This document shows positions 8,701-16,094 of a stretch of DNA of 64,000 nucleotides, piece after piece. Where the stretch lies: contig CAWDQZ010000003.1 of the NCBI GenBank assembly GCA_963804595.1, positions 62,001 to 126,000 of the forward strand. The letters are read 5' to 3'. Below the pieces are notes generated by a model, which saw nothing but the letters and a program-made list of their open reading frames with translations, was not told the DNA's origin and made no database searches. The stretch is from DASUPK01 sp963804595. Its GTDB lineage: Bacteria; Actinomycetota; Thermoleophilia; Solirubrobacterales; 70-9. Every line of letters begins with the position of its first letter. Position 1 is the first letter of the stretch. Both the position numbers and the translations under genes were made by a program.

Positions 8701-9303
8701 CCTCTGGCCGAGGTAAAGGAGGCGCTCCGGGACCGGGTCGACTGCTCACTCTCCAGCCTGGCCGAGAAGCAGGACGGCTCCTGGGTCACGGTCGGTGGGA
8801 TCGTCACCGAGTTCAAGCGCCACAAGTCGAAGAACGGGTCGTTGATGTCGTTCGCGACGCTCGACGACGTCGAGGGGCAGGTCGAGATGCTCGTCATGGG
8901 CAAGGCCTACGAGGCCTCGCACGAGTTCCTGGCGGCCGACGCGATCGTGATCGTGCGCGGCCGGCTCGACCACAAGGGCCGAGGCGACACCAAGCTGGTG
9001 GCACAGGAGGTTGAGCTCTTCCAGCCGACCGAGGACGAGGTCGCAAAGGCGCGAGTCGCGCGCAAGCGCGACAACGGGCCGCTGCGCCTTCACATCGACG
9101 CATCGGTGTTCGGAGTGTCGGTGGTCGAGGAGCTGAAGACGATCCTCGGGCACTTCCCCGGTGAGTCCGAGGTCCTCCTGGTGATGAAGACCCGGCAGGG
9201 GATCAGAGAGCTTCAATTCGGGCGCGAATATCGTGTTCGCCGCTCGGCAGGCCTGGACGCCGAGATCGACGCGCTGCTCGGTACGGCGGCCCGAGCCGCG
9301 TAG
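5791..9303 (+). CDS. dnaE: DNA polymerase III alpha subunit (DnaE1)
   Basis: The replicative polymerase catalytic subunit, 1170 aa (typical about 1160-1190). An N-terminal PHP domain starts HLHVHSEYSLLDG, followed by the palm with catalytic aspartates D398, D400 and D402 in MPDIDIDF. Next come the fingers, the helix-hairpin-helix region, and an OB-fold (VTVGGIVTEFKRHKSKNG) near residue 1010. The GTG at 5791 matches the usual N-terminus. An in-frame ATG at 5659 would add 44 unconserved residues translated from the upstream hairpin. An Asn-Gly low-complexity insert (GNGNGN, about residues 540-546) lies before the thumb. EAL-domain remnants begin at the stop codon. Confidence 0.97.
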   Translation: MSAGAAHLHVHSEYSLLDGACKIDALAARAAELDMPALGLTDHGVMNGSVEHYKACVEAGIKPIIGLEAYLVDDRNLTPTQPRYERNHLTLLASDQAGFRNLVKLSSAGFLEGFARGKANVDMELLSAHSDGVIALTGCLQSRFCRRLVEDRPADARSHVDDLIQAFGPEQVYFEVQRNGVPEQEKANLGIVRTAKELGRPLVATADVHYLRREDYDSHAALLCVQTKSTIEQPKLRFDTNEFYLKSPAEMSESFSDLPDAVASTLEIAERCELEIKLGELLLPRFPTPDGVEPGRMLRDLATEGLRGRYGDPIPAEALERLEFELSVISEMGFESYFLIVWDFVRYAKGNGIAVGPGRGSAAGSIVAYALEITDLDPLANGLLFERFLNPGRKSMPDIDIDFSVRGRERVIRYVADKYGRECVAQIITFGKMAPRAATRDAARVLGYDYATGDRLAKQIPEPIMGRNPSFEDCLKPGEELKRTYDSDPDARKILDTAQGLEGIVRNHSIHAAAVVISDRPLQEIVPLQLAEDRGASNGNGNGNVERAYKTVTQYSMGPIEEMGLLKMDFLGLRNLDVIEDAVAIIERSRGERIDIKDIPLDDPKTFQMLSRGESIGVFQFESEGMRDALKTIRPTDFQDLVAIGALYRPGAMRFIPDYAKGKRNPEGVRYPDPRLRPISESTYGCVIYQEQLMEIAKQMAGFTPAEADDLRKAVGKKKRDLMATMKEKFLQGMAESKTDPRVAKDLWSLMEAAADYSFNRSHAACYALISYQTAWLRANYPAEYMAALISTVMSTKDKVPFFVNRCAEMGIEVLPPDVNSSDHGFVVSGNCIRFGLDAVKNVGHIAVQAILDARSESGNFTSLWDFCERVDSRAVNKRAVECLVKCGAFDSTGASRKGMLEALPAAIAFGQKAQEDSRLGQSSIFDLGGGAEESGPSRRHHAPIRAEEFDQRELLRLEKETLGTFLSSHPLAEVKEALRDRVDCSLSSLAEKQDGSWVTVGGIVTEFKRHKSKNGSLMSFATLDDVEGQVEMLVMGKAYEASHEFLAADAIVIVRGRLDHKGRGDTKLVAQEVELFQPTEDEVAKARVARKRDNGPLRLHIDASVFGVSVVEELKTILGHFPGESEVLLVMKTRQGIRELQFGREYRVRRSAGLDAEIDALLGTAARAA

Positions 9304-9304
9304 A

Positions 9305-9700
9305 ATCACCGAGTCCGTCCTGATGGAGGTCAGCTCGAGCAACACCGAGCGGCTCGACGCCCTCAAGAAGCTCGGCGTTCAGCTCGCGGTGGATGACTTC
9401 GGCACCGGTTATTCATCGCTGCAGTACCTGAAGGGCTTTCCGTTCGACTGGCTGAAGATCGCCAAGCCGTTCGTCGATGGCGTCGGGGACTCAGACGCGC
9501 AGGCGCGGATCGCTCGCGCGATCGTCGACCTGGCCCACAGCCTCGAGATCGAGGTGATCGCCGAGGGAATCGAGTCGAGACGTCAGGCCGCGATGCTCGG
9601 GGAGCTGGGCTGCTATCACGGCCAGGGCTTTCACTACTCGCCTCCGCTTCCGGCCGAAGAGATCTCCGCTCACCTCGCCGCCGGTTCGGCCGCTCGCTAG
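9305..9700 (+). pseudogene. EAL-domain C-terminal fragment abutting dnaE
   Basis: The sequence from the last bases of dnaE to 9700 encodes the second half of a c-di-GMP phosphodiesterase EAL domain: ITESVLM, VDDFGTGYSSLQYLK, LKIAKPFVDG, AEGIE and QGFHYSPPL. The first half, with the EAL motif itself, is absent. The frame overlaps the dnaE stop and has no upstream regulatory region. An ATG at 9323 could in theory start a 125-residue product, but it would lack the metal-binding Glu and cannot be a working phosphodiesterase. Interpreted as a scrap left by recombination at the dnaE 3' end. Confidence 0.82.
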
Positions 9701-9783
9701 CAGATTCACCCCCAGTTGCGCAAGGGCGCGAGCCACCCCAGCGTCCCCATCCGTCCGCCGACGGCGCCTAGACTGAATGCCTC

Positions 9784-10188
9784 GTGTCCGGGCGTATCCA
9801 AGAACAACGAAGCACCGCCGGCGAATGCCGCCAGTGCAGCTCCTTCTGCGACAAGATGGTGAACCCGGCGGGCTGCCTGGAGATGGGCTGCAAGTACCTC
9901 TACACCTACGAGGACGTTCGCACCGGCGCCCGCTACATGGGCTGCATGAACAAGGTGTTCAGCGCCGAGATCGACTTCGACATGTTCCTGCTGGCCGAGC
10001 GGACCCGGGAGGGCTTCGGCGGGATCAAGATGACCGGCGACCCGCTGCCTCACTGCCAGTTCAGCGTCGAGAAGGCGTTCGAGGGCGACGGCCCGGCGTA
10101 TGAGTGCGTCAACCGTCGCTTCTTCGATGCGCCGGACGAGCACCCCGAGTCCATCCGGGCATTCGACCTGCGCAACTCACTGAGCTGA
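9784..10188 (+). CDS. Conserved cysteine-rich hypothetical protein
   Basis: A 134-residue soluble protein with eight cysteines in a compact pattern: CRQCSSFC near the N-terminus, then single Cys in PAGC, MGCKY, MGCMN, PHC and YEC. The arrangement suggests metal or Fe-S binding, but no family is recognised. The GTG at 9784 follows TAGACT (9769-9774), a -10-like hexamer, without a Shine-Dalgarno site. The coding bias is strong (GC-rich third positions), so it is real. It precedes the convergent SRPBCC gene by 3 bases. Confidence 0.75.
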   Translation: MSGRIQEQRSTAGECRQCSSFCDKMVNPAGCLEMGCKYLYTYEDVRTGARYMGCMNKVFSAEIDFDMFLLAERTREGFGGIKMTGDPLPHCQFSVEKAFEGDGPAYECVNRRFFDAPDEHPESIRAFDLRNSLS

Positions 10189-10191
10189 CGG

Positions 10192-10632
10192 TCAGCCGAG
10201 CAGCTCCTCCAGCCGGTCGAAGCTGTCGCTCCAGCCGTCGCGGTGCAACTCCAGTCGCTCGACGGTGGCGAACTCCCCCTGGGCGAAGGTGACCTCGGTC
10301 TCCGGGCCGCCCTCTTCGAGCGACAGGGTCACCACCGTCTCGCGGTCGTCGGGGTGGGGCGGATCCCAGAGGAAGGTGTACGAGAGGCGGGATGGGGTCT
10401 CGACCTCGCGGAACTCGCCGTCGAGGTGGAAGGGATCTCCATCCGGCGGCTGCATCGCGATGCGGAATGTCTCGCCGACCCGCGGCTCGAACTCGACGCC
10501 CGGCGAGCTGAATCCCTTGGGGCCAAACCATTCGGGCACCATGCCGGGATCGGTCATCGCCCTCCAGACCTCCTCACGTCCGGCGGGGAGGACGCGGGTC
10601 ATGCGTAGCCACTGGCCTTCATTCGGGGTCAT
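10192..10632 (-). CDS. SRPBCC (AHSA1-type START-like) domain protein
   Basis: A 146-residue single-domain protein of the Bet v 1/START fold. The AHSA1 hallmarks are PAGREEVWRAMTDPGMVPEWFGP, then WDPP, and the C-terminal helix HRDGWSDSFDRLEELL. These proteins bind small hydrophobic ligands in a central cavity, and a few act as stress or chaperone cofactors. No specific ligand can be inferred. It converges on the cysteine-rich gene and diverges from the transglycosylase lipoprotein. Confidence 0.88.
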   Translation of the reverse strand: MTPNEGQWLRMTRVLPAGREEVWRAMTDPGMVPEWFGPKGFSSPGVEFEPRVGETFRIAMQPPDGDPFHLDGEFREVETPSRLSYTFLWDPPHPDDRETVVTLSLEEGGPETEVTFAQGEFATVERLELHRDGWSDSFDRLEELLG

Positions 10633-10687
10633 CAGCCCTCCTGGGACTCACCGCATCGTAGGCTCGGACTCGCTATCAGTCCAGGGG

Positions 10688-11467
10688 ATGGGCGGGACCC
10701 TTCGCAAGCTGCCCACGGCCGGGGTGGCCGGGACGATCGTGACGATGGCGCTGATCGGCTGTGGCGGGGCATCAGCCGCCGCGCCCCAGCGGGTGGCCGA
10801 CGGGATCAGGCAGAACGACGCCGCCCTGCGGCAGGCGATCGACGCCTGGCGCTCAACGGGCGACTTGCCTGCGACCCCGCCGCCGGCGGATGTAGTCGAT
10901 CGAGCGGCCGACCTCCAGGACGAGGTCGCCTTCCTCGGGGAGCACCCGAACCTCGCCAGGAGGGTCATCCCGCTGCTCGGCGGGCAACTGCGGGGGGAGG
11001 TCAACCGCCTTTACGCCGCCCGCCGCGCGCTCCTGAGGCTCTCCGCCGGGTCGGGGCACAAGAAGCTGAAGCTAGGCCAGAGGCCGCCGCTCGCCGACCT
11101 CGTCTCCTTCTACGACGAGGCGGAGCGCCGCTTCGGAGTCGGCGCGAACTACCTCGCCGCGATCCACCTGGTCGAGACGAAGTTCGGCCGGGTCGTAAGC
11201 AACAGCGTGGCCGGCGCCCAGGGGCCGATGCAGTTCATACCGTCCACCTGGCAGATCTACGGGCACGGCGGAAACATCCGGGACCCGCACGACGCGATCC
11301 TGGCCGCGGCGCGCCTGCTGCGGGCCAACGGGGCACCTCGGCGCTACGGACCCGCGCTCCGCGCCTACAACCCGTCCGCGCTCTACGTGGACGCGGTCAC
11401 CCGCTACGCGAGGGAGATCGCCGCCGACCCCTACGCGCTCTACTACCTCTACACGTGGGAGCCCTAG
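10688..11467 (+). CDS. Lipoprotein with lytic-transglycosylase (SLT) domain
   Basis: A 259-residue exported lipoprotein. The signal peptide ends in a lipobox LIGC at about residues 21-24, followed by a Gly/Ala linker. The C-terminal SLT fold starts near residue 145: GVGANYLAAIHLVETKFG supplies the catalytic Glu, then GAQGPMQFIPSTWQ and the AYNPS block. It should cleave peptidoglycan from the outer face of the membrane. The ATG at 10688 is preceded immediately by AGGGG, a closer spacing than ideal. Its stop overlaps the nfo stop region by 4 bases. Confidence 0.88.
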   Translation: MGGTLRKLPTAGVAGTIVTMALIGCGGASAAAPQRVADGIRQNDAALRQAIDAWRSTGDLPATPPPADVVDRAADLQDEVAFLGEHPNLARRVIPLLGGQLRGEVNRLYAARRALLRLSAGSGHKKLKLGQRPPLADLVSFYDEAERRFGVGANYLAAIHLVETKFGRVVSNSVAGAQGPMQFIPSTWQIYGHGGNIRDPHDAILAAARLLRANGAPRRYGPALRAYNPSALYVDAVTRYAREIAADPYALYYLYTWEP

Positions 11468-12315
11468 CGCGTCGCCTCGCGCCAGAGCCGGCGGATGAGC
11501 TGTACGTCCTTCTTCTCCACGTTGTGGCCGTCGATCCCCGGGCCCTCGAGGACGGCAGGGACGCCCTGAAGACGGCGCTCGCCCAGGAAGGCGCGGAATC
11601 CCTTGCGGCCGATTTCGCCCTTGCCGATCGGCGCGTGCCGGTCGCGATTGGAGCCGAGCGGATCGGTGGCGTCGTTCACGTGGATGAGCTTCAGCTGTTC
11701 GAGGCCGACCTTCGCGTCGATCTCGTCCACGAGGGCCTTCGTCCCCTGGGGCGTCGCGATGTCGTAGCCGGTGGCGTAGAGGTGGCATGTGTCGATGCAG
11801 AGGCCGAGCCGCTTGGGGCCGCCGGTCCTGTCGATCAGCTCGGCCGTCTCGTCGAAGTCACGCCCGAGGAGCTGAGGTGAGCCGGCGGTGTTCTCGTAGA
11901 AGATCGGGCAGCGCTCGCTGCGCGAGAGCGCTTCCTTGATCAGGCCGATCGCCCGCTTTCGCGCATTGCTCCTGGTGTCGTCCTTGAGAGCGCCCGGGTG
12001 GACGACCACACCCATTGCGCCGATCTCGTCACCGACGCGCAGGGCGTGGGTGAGGGACTCGAGCGACTTCCTCCGCATCTCCCTGTCCTTCGCCGCCGGA
12101 TTGATCAGGTAGATCATGTGGATGGCGACGACCTGGACGCGCGAGGCCACCATCGCCTCGCGGAACTCGGCGAAATCGTCATCGGAGTAACGGGTCGGCT
12201 TCCACATCCGAGGGCTCTGGTTGAAGACCTGAATCGCATCGCAGGTGCGCTCCTGGGCGCGTTCGACGGCCCGGACCAGGCCACCCCCTGTGGAAACATG
12301 GGCGCCGATCAGCAT
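11464..12315 (-). CDS. nfo: Endonuclease IV (AP endonuclease)
   Basis: Cuts DNA 5' of abasic sites in base-excision repair. 283 aa, as expected. The trinuclear-zinc ligands lie in the family motifs: GAHVSTGGG at the N-terminus, HPGALKDD, ENTAG, CIDTCHLYATGYD and HVNDATDPLGSNRDRHAPIG, quoted in short blocks. The ATG at 12315 gives the canonical MLIGAHVS start. This ATG overlaps the gltX ATG on the opposite strand (CATG), so no intergenic space exists. Confidence 0.95.
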   Translation of the reverse strand: MLIGAHVSTGGGLVRAVERAQERTCDAIQVFNQSPRMWKPTRYSDDDFAEFREAMVASRVQVVAIHMIYLINPAAKDREMRRKSLESLTHALRVGDEIGAMGVVVHPGALKDDTRSNARKRAIGLIKEALSRSERCPIFYENTAGSPQLLGRDFDETAELIDRTGGPKRLGLCIDTCHLYATGYDIATPQGTKALVDEIDAKVGLEQLKLIHVNDATDPLGSNRDRHAPIGKGEIGRKGFRAFLGERRLQGVPAVLEGPGIDGHNVEKKDVQLIRRLWREATR

Positions 12316-13705
12316 GGTGAGCTCAGATCCATCGGTTCGCGTCCGCTTCGCCCCGTCCCCCACGGGCGCCCTGCACATCGGGGGAGCGAGGACGGCACTG
12401 TACAACTGGCTCTTCGCCCGGGGGCGTGGGGGGGAGATGCTGCTGCGGATCGAGGACACCGACCGCGAGCGCTCCACCCCCGAGAACGTCGAGCAGATCC
12501 TGGACGCCCTTCGCTGGCTGGAGCTCGACTGGGACCAGGGCCCGATCAGCCAGTACGAGCGGGCCGACCGCCATCGGGAGGCCCTCGAGCAGCTGCTCGA
12601 GTCAGGGGCCGCCTACCGCGACTCGGCGACAAGCGAGGACGTTGCGGGCTGGAAGAGGGAACACGGAAGCCGCGGCTACCGCGGCGAGCCCACCGAGGAC
12701 CCCGGCGCGGCGGTCCGCCTCCGGGTGCCCGACTCGGGCGACACCGTGGTCGCCGACGAGATCCGCGGCGACGTTCGCTTTCCGAACGACGCTCAGGACG
12801 ACTTCGTGATCGCACGCGGCGACGGGTCGGTTCTCTACAACTTCGCGGTCGCGGTCGATGACGCCGACATGGGGATCACGCACGTGGTCCGCGGGGACGA
12901 CCACCTCTCGAATACACCCAAGCAACTGCAGGTGATGGAGGCGCTCGAGATCCCGCCGCCGCGGTACGCGCACCTGCCTCTGCTGCACGGACCTGACGGC
13001 AAGAAGCTCTCCAAGCGCCACGGCGCCGCCAGCGTGCAGGAGCTGCGGGACGCCGGCTACCTGCCGGCCGCCGTACGCAACTACCTCGCCCTGCTCGGCT
13101 GGGGCACGCAGGACGACGCGACGATCCTGAGCACGGACGAGCTGGTCGAGCGCTTCGACCTCTCCGGCGTGGGCCGTTCGAGCGCGATCTTCGACGAGCA
13201 GAAGCTCCGCTGGCTGAATGGGCGCTACATGCGGGAGATGGACCTCGACGGGTACACCGAGGCCGTGGCCCGCCATGTCGGGCGGGACCCCGACGACCGC
13301 CTCAGGGCCGCCTGCGCGATCGCACAGGAGAAGGCGCAGACCCTGAACGAGGTCTGGCCGTTGATCGGATTCCTGTTCGAGGAGCCGCAGACCGACGAGA
13401 AGGCATGGCGCAAGGTCATGAAGGACGGTGCGCTGCCGCTGCTGCGGGAGGCCCTGGAGGCACTGCGCGGGGCGGAGTCCTTCGACCCGGAAGAGCTCGA
13501 GAGCAGACTCGGCCGGATCCTCGCCGAGCACGACGTGAAGCCCGGCAAGCTGTACCAGCCGATCCGCGTGGCGATCACGGGTACCTCGGTCTCTCCGGGG
13601 ATCTTCGAATCGCTCGCCGTACTTGGCAGGGATCGCGCCGTGGAGCGCGTCGAGAGGGCCGTGGATCGGCTCTCCACCGAGGCCGCGAACGACACCCGTT
13701 CATGA
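12314..13705 (+). CDS. gltX: Glutamyl-tRNA synthetase
   Basis: Charges tRNA with glutamate. 463 aa. The class I HIGH motif appears as HIGG at residues 21-24 after APSPTG, and the KMSKS loop as KKLSKRHG. The C-terminal anticodon-binding domain contains the typical PIRVAITGTSVSPG ending. Because gatCAB is present at 34-38 kb, this may be a non-discriminating enzyme that also makes Glu-tRNA(Gln). The start is ATG 12314, or GTG 12317; either lies within or directly beside the nfo start codon. Confidence 0.96.
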   Translation: MVSSDPSVRVRFAPSPTGALHIGGARTALYNWLFARGRGGEMLLRIEDTDRERSTPENVEQILDALRWLELDWDQGPISQYERADRHREALEQLLESGAAYRDSATSEDVAGWKREHGSRGYRGEPTEDPGAAVRLRVPDSGDTVVADEIRGDVRFPNDAQDDFVIARGDGSVLYNFAVAVDDADMGITHVVRGDDHLSNTPKQLQVMEALEIPPPRYAHLPLLHGPDGKKLSKRHGAASVQELRDAGYLPAAVRNYLALLGWGTQDDATILSTDELVERFDLSGVGRSSAIFDEQKLRWLNGRYMREMDLDGYTEAVARHVGRDPDDRLRAACAIAQEKAQTLNEVWPLIGFLFEEPQTDEKAWRKVMKDGALPLLREALEALRGAESFDPEELESRLGRILAEHDVKPGKLYQPIRVAITGTSVSPGIFESLAVLGRDRAVERVERAVDRLSTEAANDTRS

Positions 13706-13754
13706 GTCAACGTATGGGCTAAACAATCGGTCAGGCGGTGCCGATGAGTACCGC

Positions 13755-14810
13755 ATGGCAACGACTGCCACCACAACTCGTGGCGCGCAGAACGGAACTC
13801 GTACGGAGGGCCGTGGGCGAGTCCTGGCGGCTGCTTTCGATGAGGCCGAGCGCCAGCCGGCCCTGCGAGAAGGTCGCGATCAGGCGCTCGAGCTGGTGAA
13901 CCGCGGGGCGCCGCCACACGAGGTCGCGGGAGTGGTGGAGTCGGACGTCGGCCTCACCTGCGCGATCGTTCGGGCGGCCGGCCAGCTGCAGGGAGGGGGT
14001 CGCATTCGCAGCGTCGCGGACGGGATCGAGCGCCTCGGCCCGGGTGCTGTCGAGGCCATCCTGCGGTCCGCTCCCGCCTACGACATCTTCAACGGGGACG
14101 GTCGCCTCGCGCTCGCTCCGGACCGGTTCCGGCTTCACGCCCTCGACGTGCAGCGGGCCGCCGACAGGATCGCTGAGCTCAGCGGAATCGGCGACCGCGA
14201 CGAGGTCGCACTCGCCGCCATCCTTCACGACATCGGCCGGCCGGTGCTGGCGCGGCTCCATCCGGGCTACGCGGAGCGCTTCGACCGCCGTGGCGCGACC
14301 CCCGACGAGCGGATCGCGCGGGAGCGCCGCGAGCTCGGCATCGACCACGCCCTCGTCGGCGGGGTCCTGACCCGGCGCTGGGGCATGCACGCGCGCGTCG
14401 CCGAGGCGATCGAGCGCCATCACACCGACCAGGCCGAGGGCGTCGCCGCCGTGCTCCGCTTCGCCGACATGATCGCCGCCCACCTCGAGGACTGTCCTGT
14501 CTCGACCCAGGACCTGATCGAGTCCGCCGAGCACTGCGGCCTCGACGAGTTGACGGTCCGCATGGTCCTCTACGAGCTTCCCCAGGGCAAGGGCTCGCGT
14601 CGGCGTGCCACCGGCCCGTGCCCGCTCTCCTCGCGCGAGCTGGACGTCCTCCGGCGTCTCGCCGAAGGCAAGGTCTACAAGCAGATCGCCGCCGAGCTGG
14701 ATCTCTCCGCGAGCACGGTCCGCAGCCATCTGCACAACGTGTACGGCAAGCTCGGCGCGTTGGACCGCGCACAGGCGGTCCTCATGGCCACCGAGCAGGG
14801 CTGGATCTAG
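13755..14810 (+). CDS. HDOD domain protein with C-terminal LuxR helix-turn-helix
   Basis: A 351-residue regulator. Residues about 20-265 form an HDOD/HD-like helical domain (VESDVGLTCAIVRAAGQ, then AILHDIGRPVLARLHPGYAE, then ERHHTDQAEGVAAVLRFADM). The last 65 residues are a LuxR/GerE DNA-binding domain: LSSRELDVLRRLAEGKVYKQI, split here after I, then AAELDLSASTVRSHLHNVYGKL. HDOD proteins act as non-catalytic signalling platforms, and fusion to a LuxR output suggests a transcription factor. The signal is unknown. Its stop overlaps the convergent VanZ gene by 4 bases. Confidence 0.88.
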   Translation: MATTATTTRGAQNGTRTEGRGRVLAAAFDEAERQPALREGRDQALELVNRGAPPHEVAGVVESDVGLTCAIVRAAGQLQGGGRIRSVADGIERLGPGAVEAILRSAPAYDIFNGDGRLALAPDRFRLHALDVQRAADRIAELSGIGDRDEVALAAILHDIGRPVLARLHPGYAERFDRRGATPDERIARERRELGIDHALVGGVLTRRWGMHARVAEAIERHHTDQAEGVAAVLRFADMIAAHLEDCPVSTQDLIESAEHCGLDELTVRMVLYELPQGKGSRRRATGPCPLSSRELDVLRRLAEGKVYKQIAAELDLSASTVRSHLHNVYGKLGALDRAQAVLMATEQGWI

Positions 14811-15205
14811 GGGCTCCCCGCAACTGCGCCCCGTCGCCCCCGGTAGCCGGGGGAAACCTGACGCGAAATCACCCAGGCCGCGATCGCCATTCCGATCGCG
14901 TCGACGCCAACGTCGACGGGTGTGCCTGTGCGGCCGTGCACGAAAGACTGGTGGAACTCGTCCGTGCAGGCGTAGGCGAAGGCGATGCCGACCGCGATCA
15001 GGAGTGGTCGGGAGGTGACTCCGCGGAGCGCCCACCACCAGAGCGTCGTCAGCAGTGCGTAGCCGGTGACGTGACCGAGCTTGCGGAGGATGACGTCCCA
15101 CCAGGCGTGCTCGCCGGTCGAGGACTGCGCCGAGAGGTAGAAGATCACGCCCATCAGCAGGAGCGGCGCGATCGAGCGCACGAGGGCTCGGTTGCGTCGA
15201 TTCAT
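14807..15205 (-). CDS. VanZ-family membrane protein
   Basis: A 132-residue protein with about four membrane helices. VanZ signatures: FYLSAQSS after the first helix, RKLGHVTGYALLT, and the DEFHQSFVHGRTGTPVDVGVD block between the last two helices, with the conserved acidic residues facing the membrane surface. The family name comes from a teicoplanin-resistance accessory gene, but most members are of unknown function in envelope biology. It overlaps the end of the HDOD-LuxR gene and diverges from the Rrf2 regulator. Confidence 0.88.
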   Translation of the reverse strand: MNRRNRALVRSIAPLLLMGVIFYLSAQSSTGEHAWWDVILRKLGHVTGYALLTTLWWWALRGVTSRPLLIAVGIAFAYACTDEFHQSFVHGRTGTPVDVGVDAIGMAIAAWVISRQVSPGYRGRRGAVAGSP

Positions 15206-15238
15206 CGCCCGTGGGCCCGGCCCGGTAAAAGGGATGTC

Positions 15239-15637
15239 GTGATCTCGGTCACCTCGAAGTCACGTTACGCGGTGGTTGCCCTGGCCGAGCTGGCTCGCGC
15301 CGGCGAGACCCCGATGCCGATCGGCCAGGTCGCCGAGCGGCGGGGCATCCCCGTTCAGTTCCTCGAGCAGCTCTTCTCGACACTGCGGCGTGCCGGCATC
15401 CTGATCAGCCACCGCGGCGCGAAGGGCGGCTACACGCTCGCCCGGCCGGCGGACCAGATCAACGTCCTCGAGGTGGTCCAGGCGCTCGACGGCGTCGTCG
15501 GCCAGGAGGCCAAGGAGGCCGGCGGTATCTGGGAGGAGGGCGTGGAGTCGCTGCGCACCACGTTCCGATCCACCACGATCGCCGACATCGCCCGCCGCGA
15601 GGCAGAGGACGCCGGCGCTGGCATGTACCACATTTGA
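15239..15637 (+). CDS. Rrf2-family transcriptional regulator, CymR-like
   Basis: A 132-residue winged-helix regulator: SKSRYAVVALAELARAG, the recognition region PVQFLEQLFSTLRRAGILIS, then HRGAKGGYTLAR. There are no cysteines, so it cannot hold the Fe-S cluster of IscR or NsrR and is closer to the CymR type, which senses cysteine status. It ends MYHI, as many Rrf2 proteins do. In relatives such a gene often lies directly before cysK and cysE. Here those genes are 8.2 kb downstream, behind an accessory stretch. The start is the GTG at 15239. Confidence 0.9.
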   Translation: MISVTSKSRYAVVALAELARAGETPMPIGQVAERRGIPVQFLEQLFSTLRRAGILISHRGAKGGYTLARPADQINVLEVVQALDGVVGQEAKEAGGIWEEGVESLRTTFRSTTIADIARREAEDAGAGMYHI

Positions 15638-15650
15638 GCGTCACACACGA

Positions 15651-15670
15651 TTTGGCTTAGACAAGCCAAA
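15651..15670 (+). terminator. Hairpin 14 bases after the Rrf2 stop
   Basis: TTTGGCTT (15651-15658), loop AGAC, AAGCCAAA (15663-15670): a perfect 8-bp stem closely following the Rrf2 stop. No T-run follows, so termination would be Rho-dependent or weak. It could also be an operator dyad. Confidence 0.4.
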
Positions 15671-15801
15671 ACGCCCCGCTGGAGGCCACTGGACCACGCC
15701 TGATTGTGGCGCACACTGGCGCATTACTGGCGCATTTCGGAGGGGGAGCGCACCGCGCAGGAGCGGGCAGATATGGCCCGATTAGGGGCGATCCGGGGCG
15801 A

Positions 15802-15831
15802 TTTGGGCAGAAGTCCGGTCTTCTGCCCAAA
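15802..15831. repeat. Perfect 12-bp inverted repeat with 6-base loop
   Basis: TTTGGGCAGAAG (15802-15813), loop TCCGGT, CTTCTGCCCAAA (15820-15831). It lies in non-coding DNA at the left end of the accessory stretch. The geometry equals that of the dnaE-upstream hairpin at 5664, although the sequences are unrelated. Confidence 0.75.
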
Positions 15832-15847
15832 GGTGCTCGTCGGTGCT

Positions 15848-15867
15848 GCTTTGCATGGAAAGCAGCG
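15848..15867 (+). repeat. 20-bp direct repeat, copy 1
   Basis: GCTTTGCATGGAAAGCAGCG occurs here and again at 16339-16358, both in non-coding DNA. Each copy can fold into a small hairpin (GCTTT paired with AAAGC around GCATGG). The two copies bracket the 66-residue hypothetical gene. Confidence 0.75.
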
Positions 15868-15893
15868 GTCGGTCACCCTCCGCCTGGCTACTT

Positions 15894-16094
15894 CTAGCTG
15901 AGGGCTAGCGCCTCGTGCGCAACGCGGTGTTGCACGGAGCGCTCCTGCCCCGACCAGGCGACCAGCCAAAGCGCCGACTTCTGGTGATCGCGAAGCCCGG
16001 TCTTGTTGATGTAGTCCTCGATCTCATCGAACGGGGACCCAACCGTGAGCATCATCTGGACGTGCTCTTCGGAGAGCGTCTTGCTAGGGAGCAT
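15894..16094 (-). CDS. Hypothetical 66-residue protein
   Basis: Starts MLPSKTLSEEHVQMML and continues through SPFDEIEDYI and QKSALWLVAWSGQ to a helical C-terminus. The composition is that of a small soluble helical protein. The ATG at 16094 has a good AGGGG site 6 bases upstream, and TATAGC about 30 bases upstream could serve as a -10. No family is recognised. It is bracketed by the two copies of the 20-bp repeat. Confidence 0.55.
   Translation of the reverse strand: MLPSKTLSEEHVQMMLTVGSPFDEIEDYINKTGLRDHQKSALWLVAWSGQERSVQHRVAHEALALS

Noticed and set aside
15704..15901. Two overlapping 63-65 codon plus-strand frames after the Rrf2 gene
   Set aside because: They run through a perfect hairpin and a direct repeat, lack ribosome sites and have no recognisable composition.
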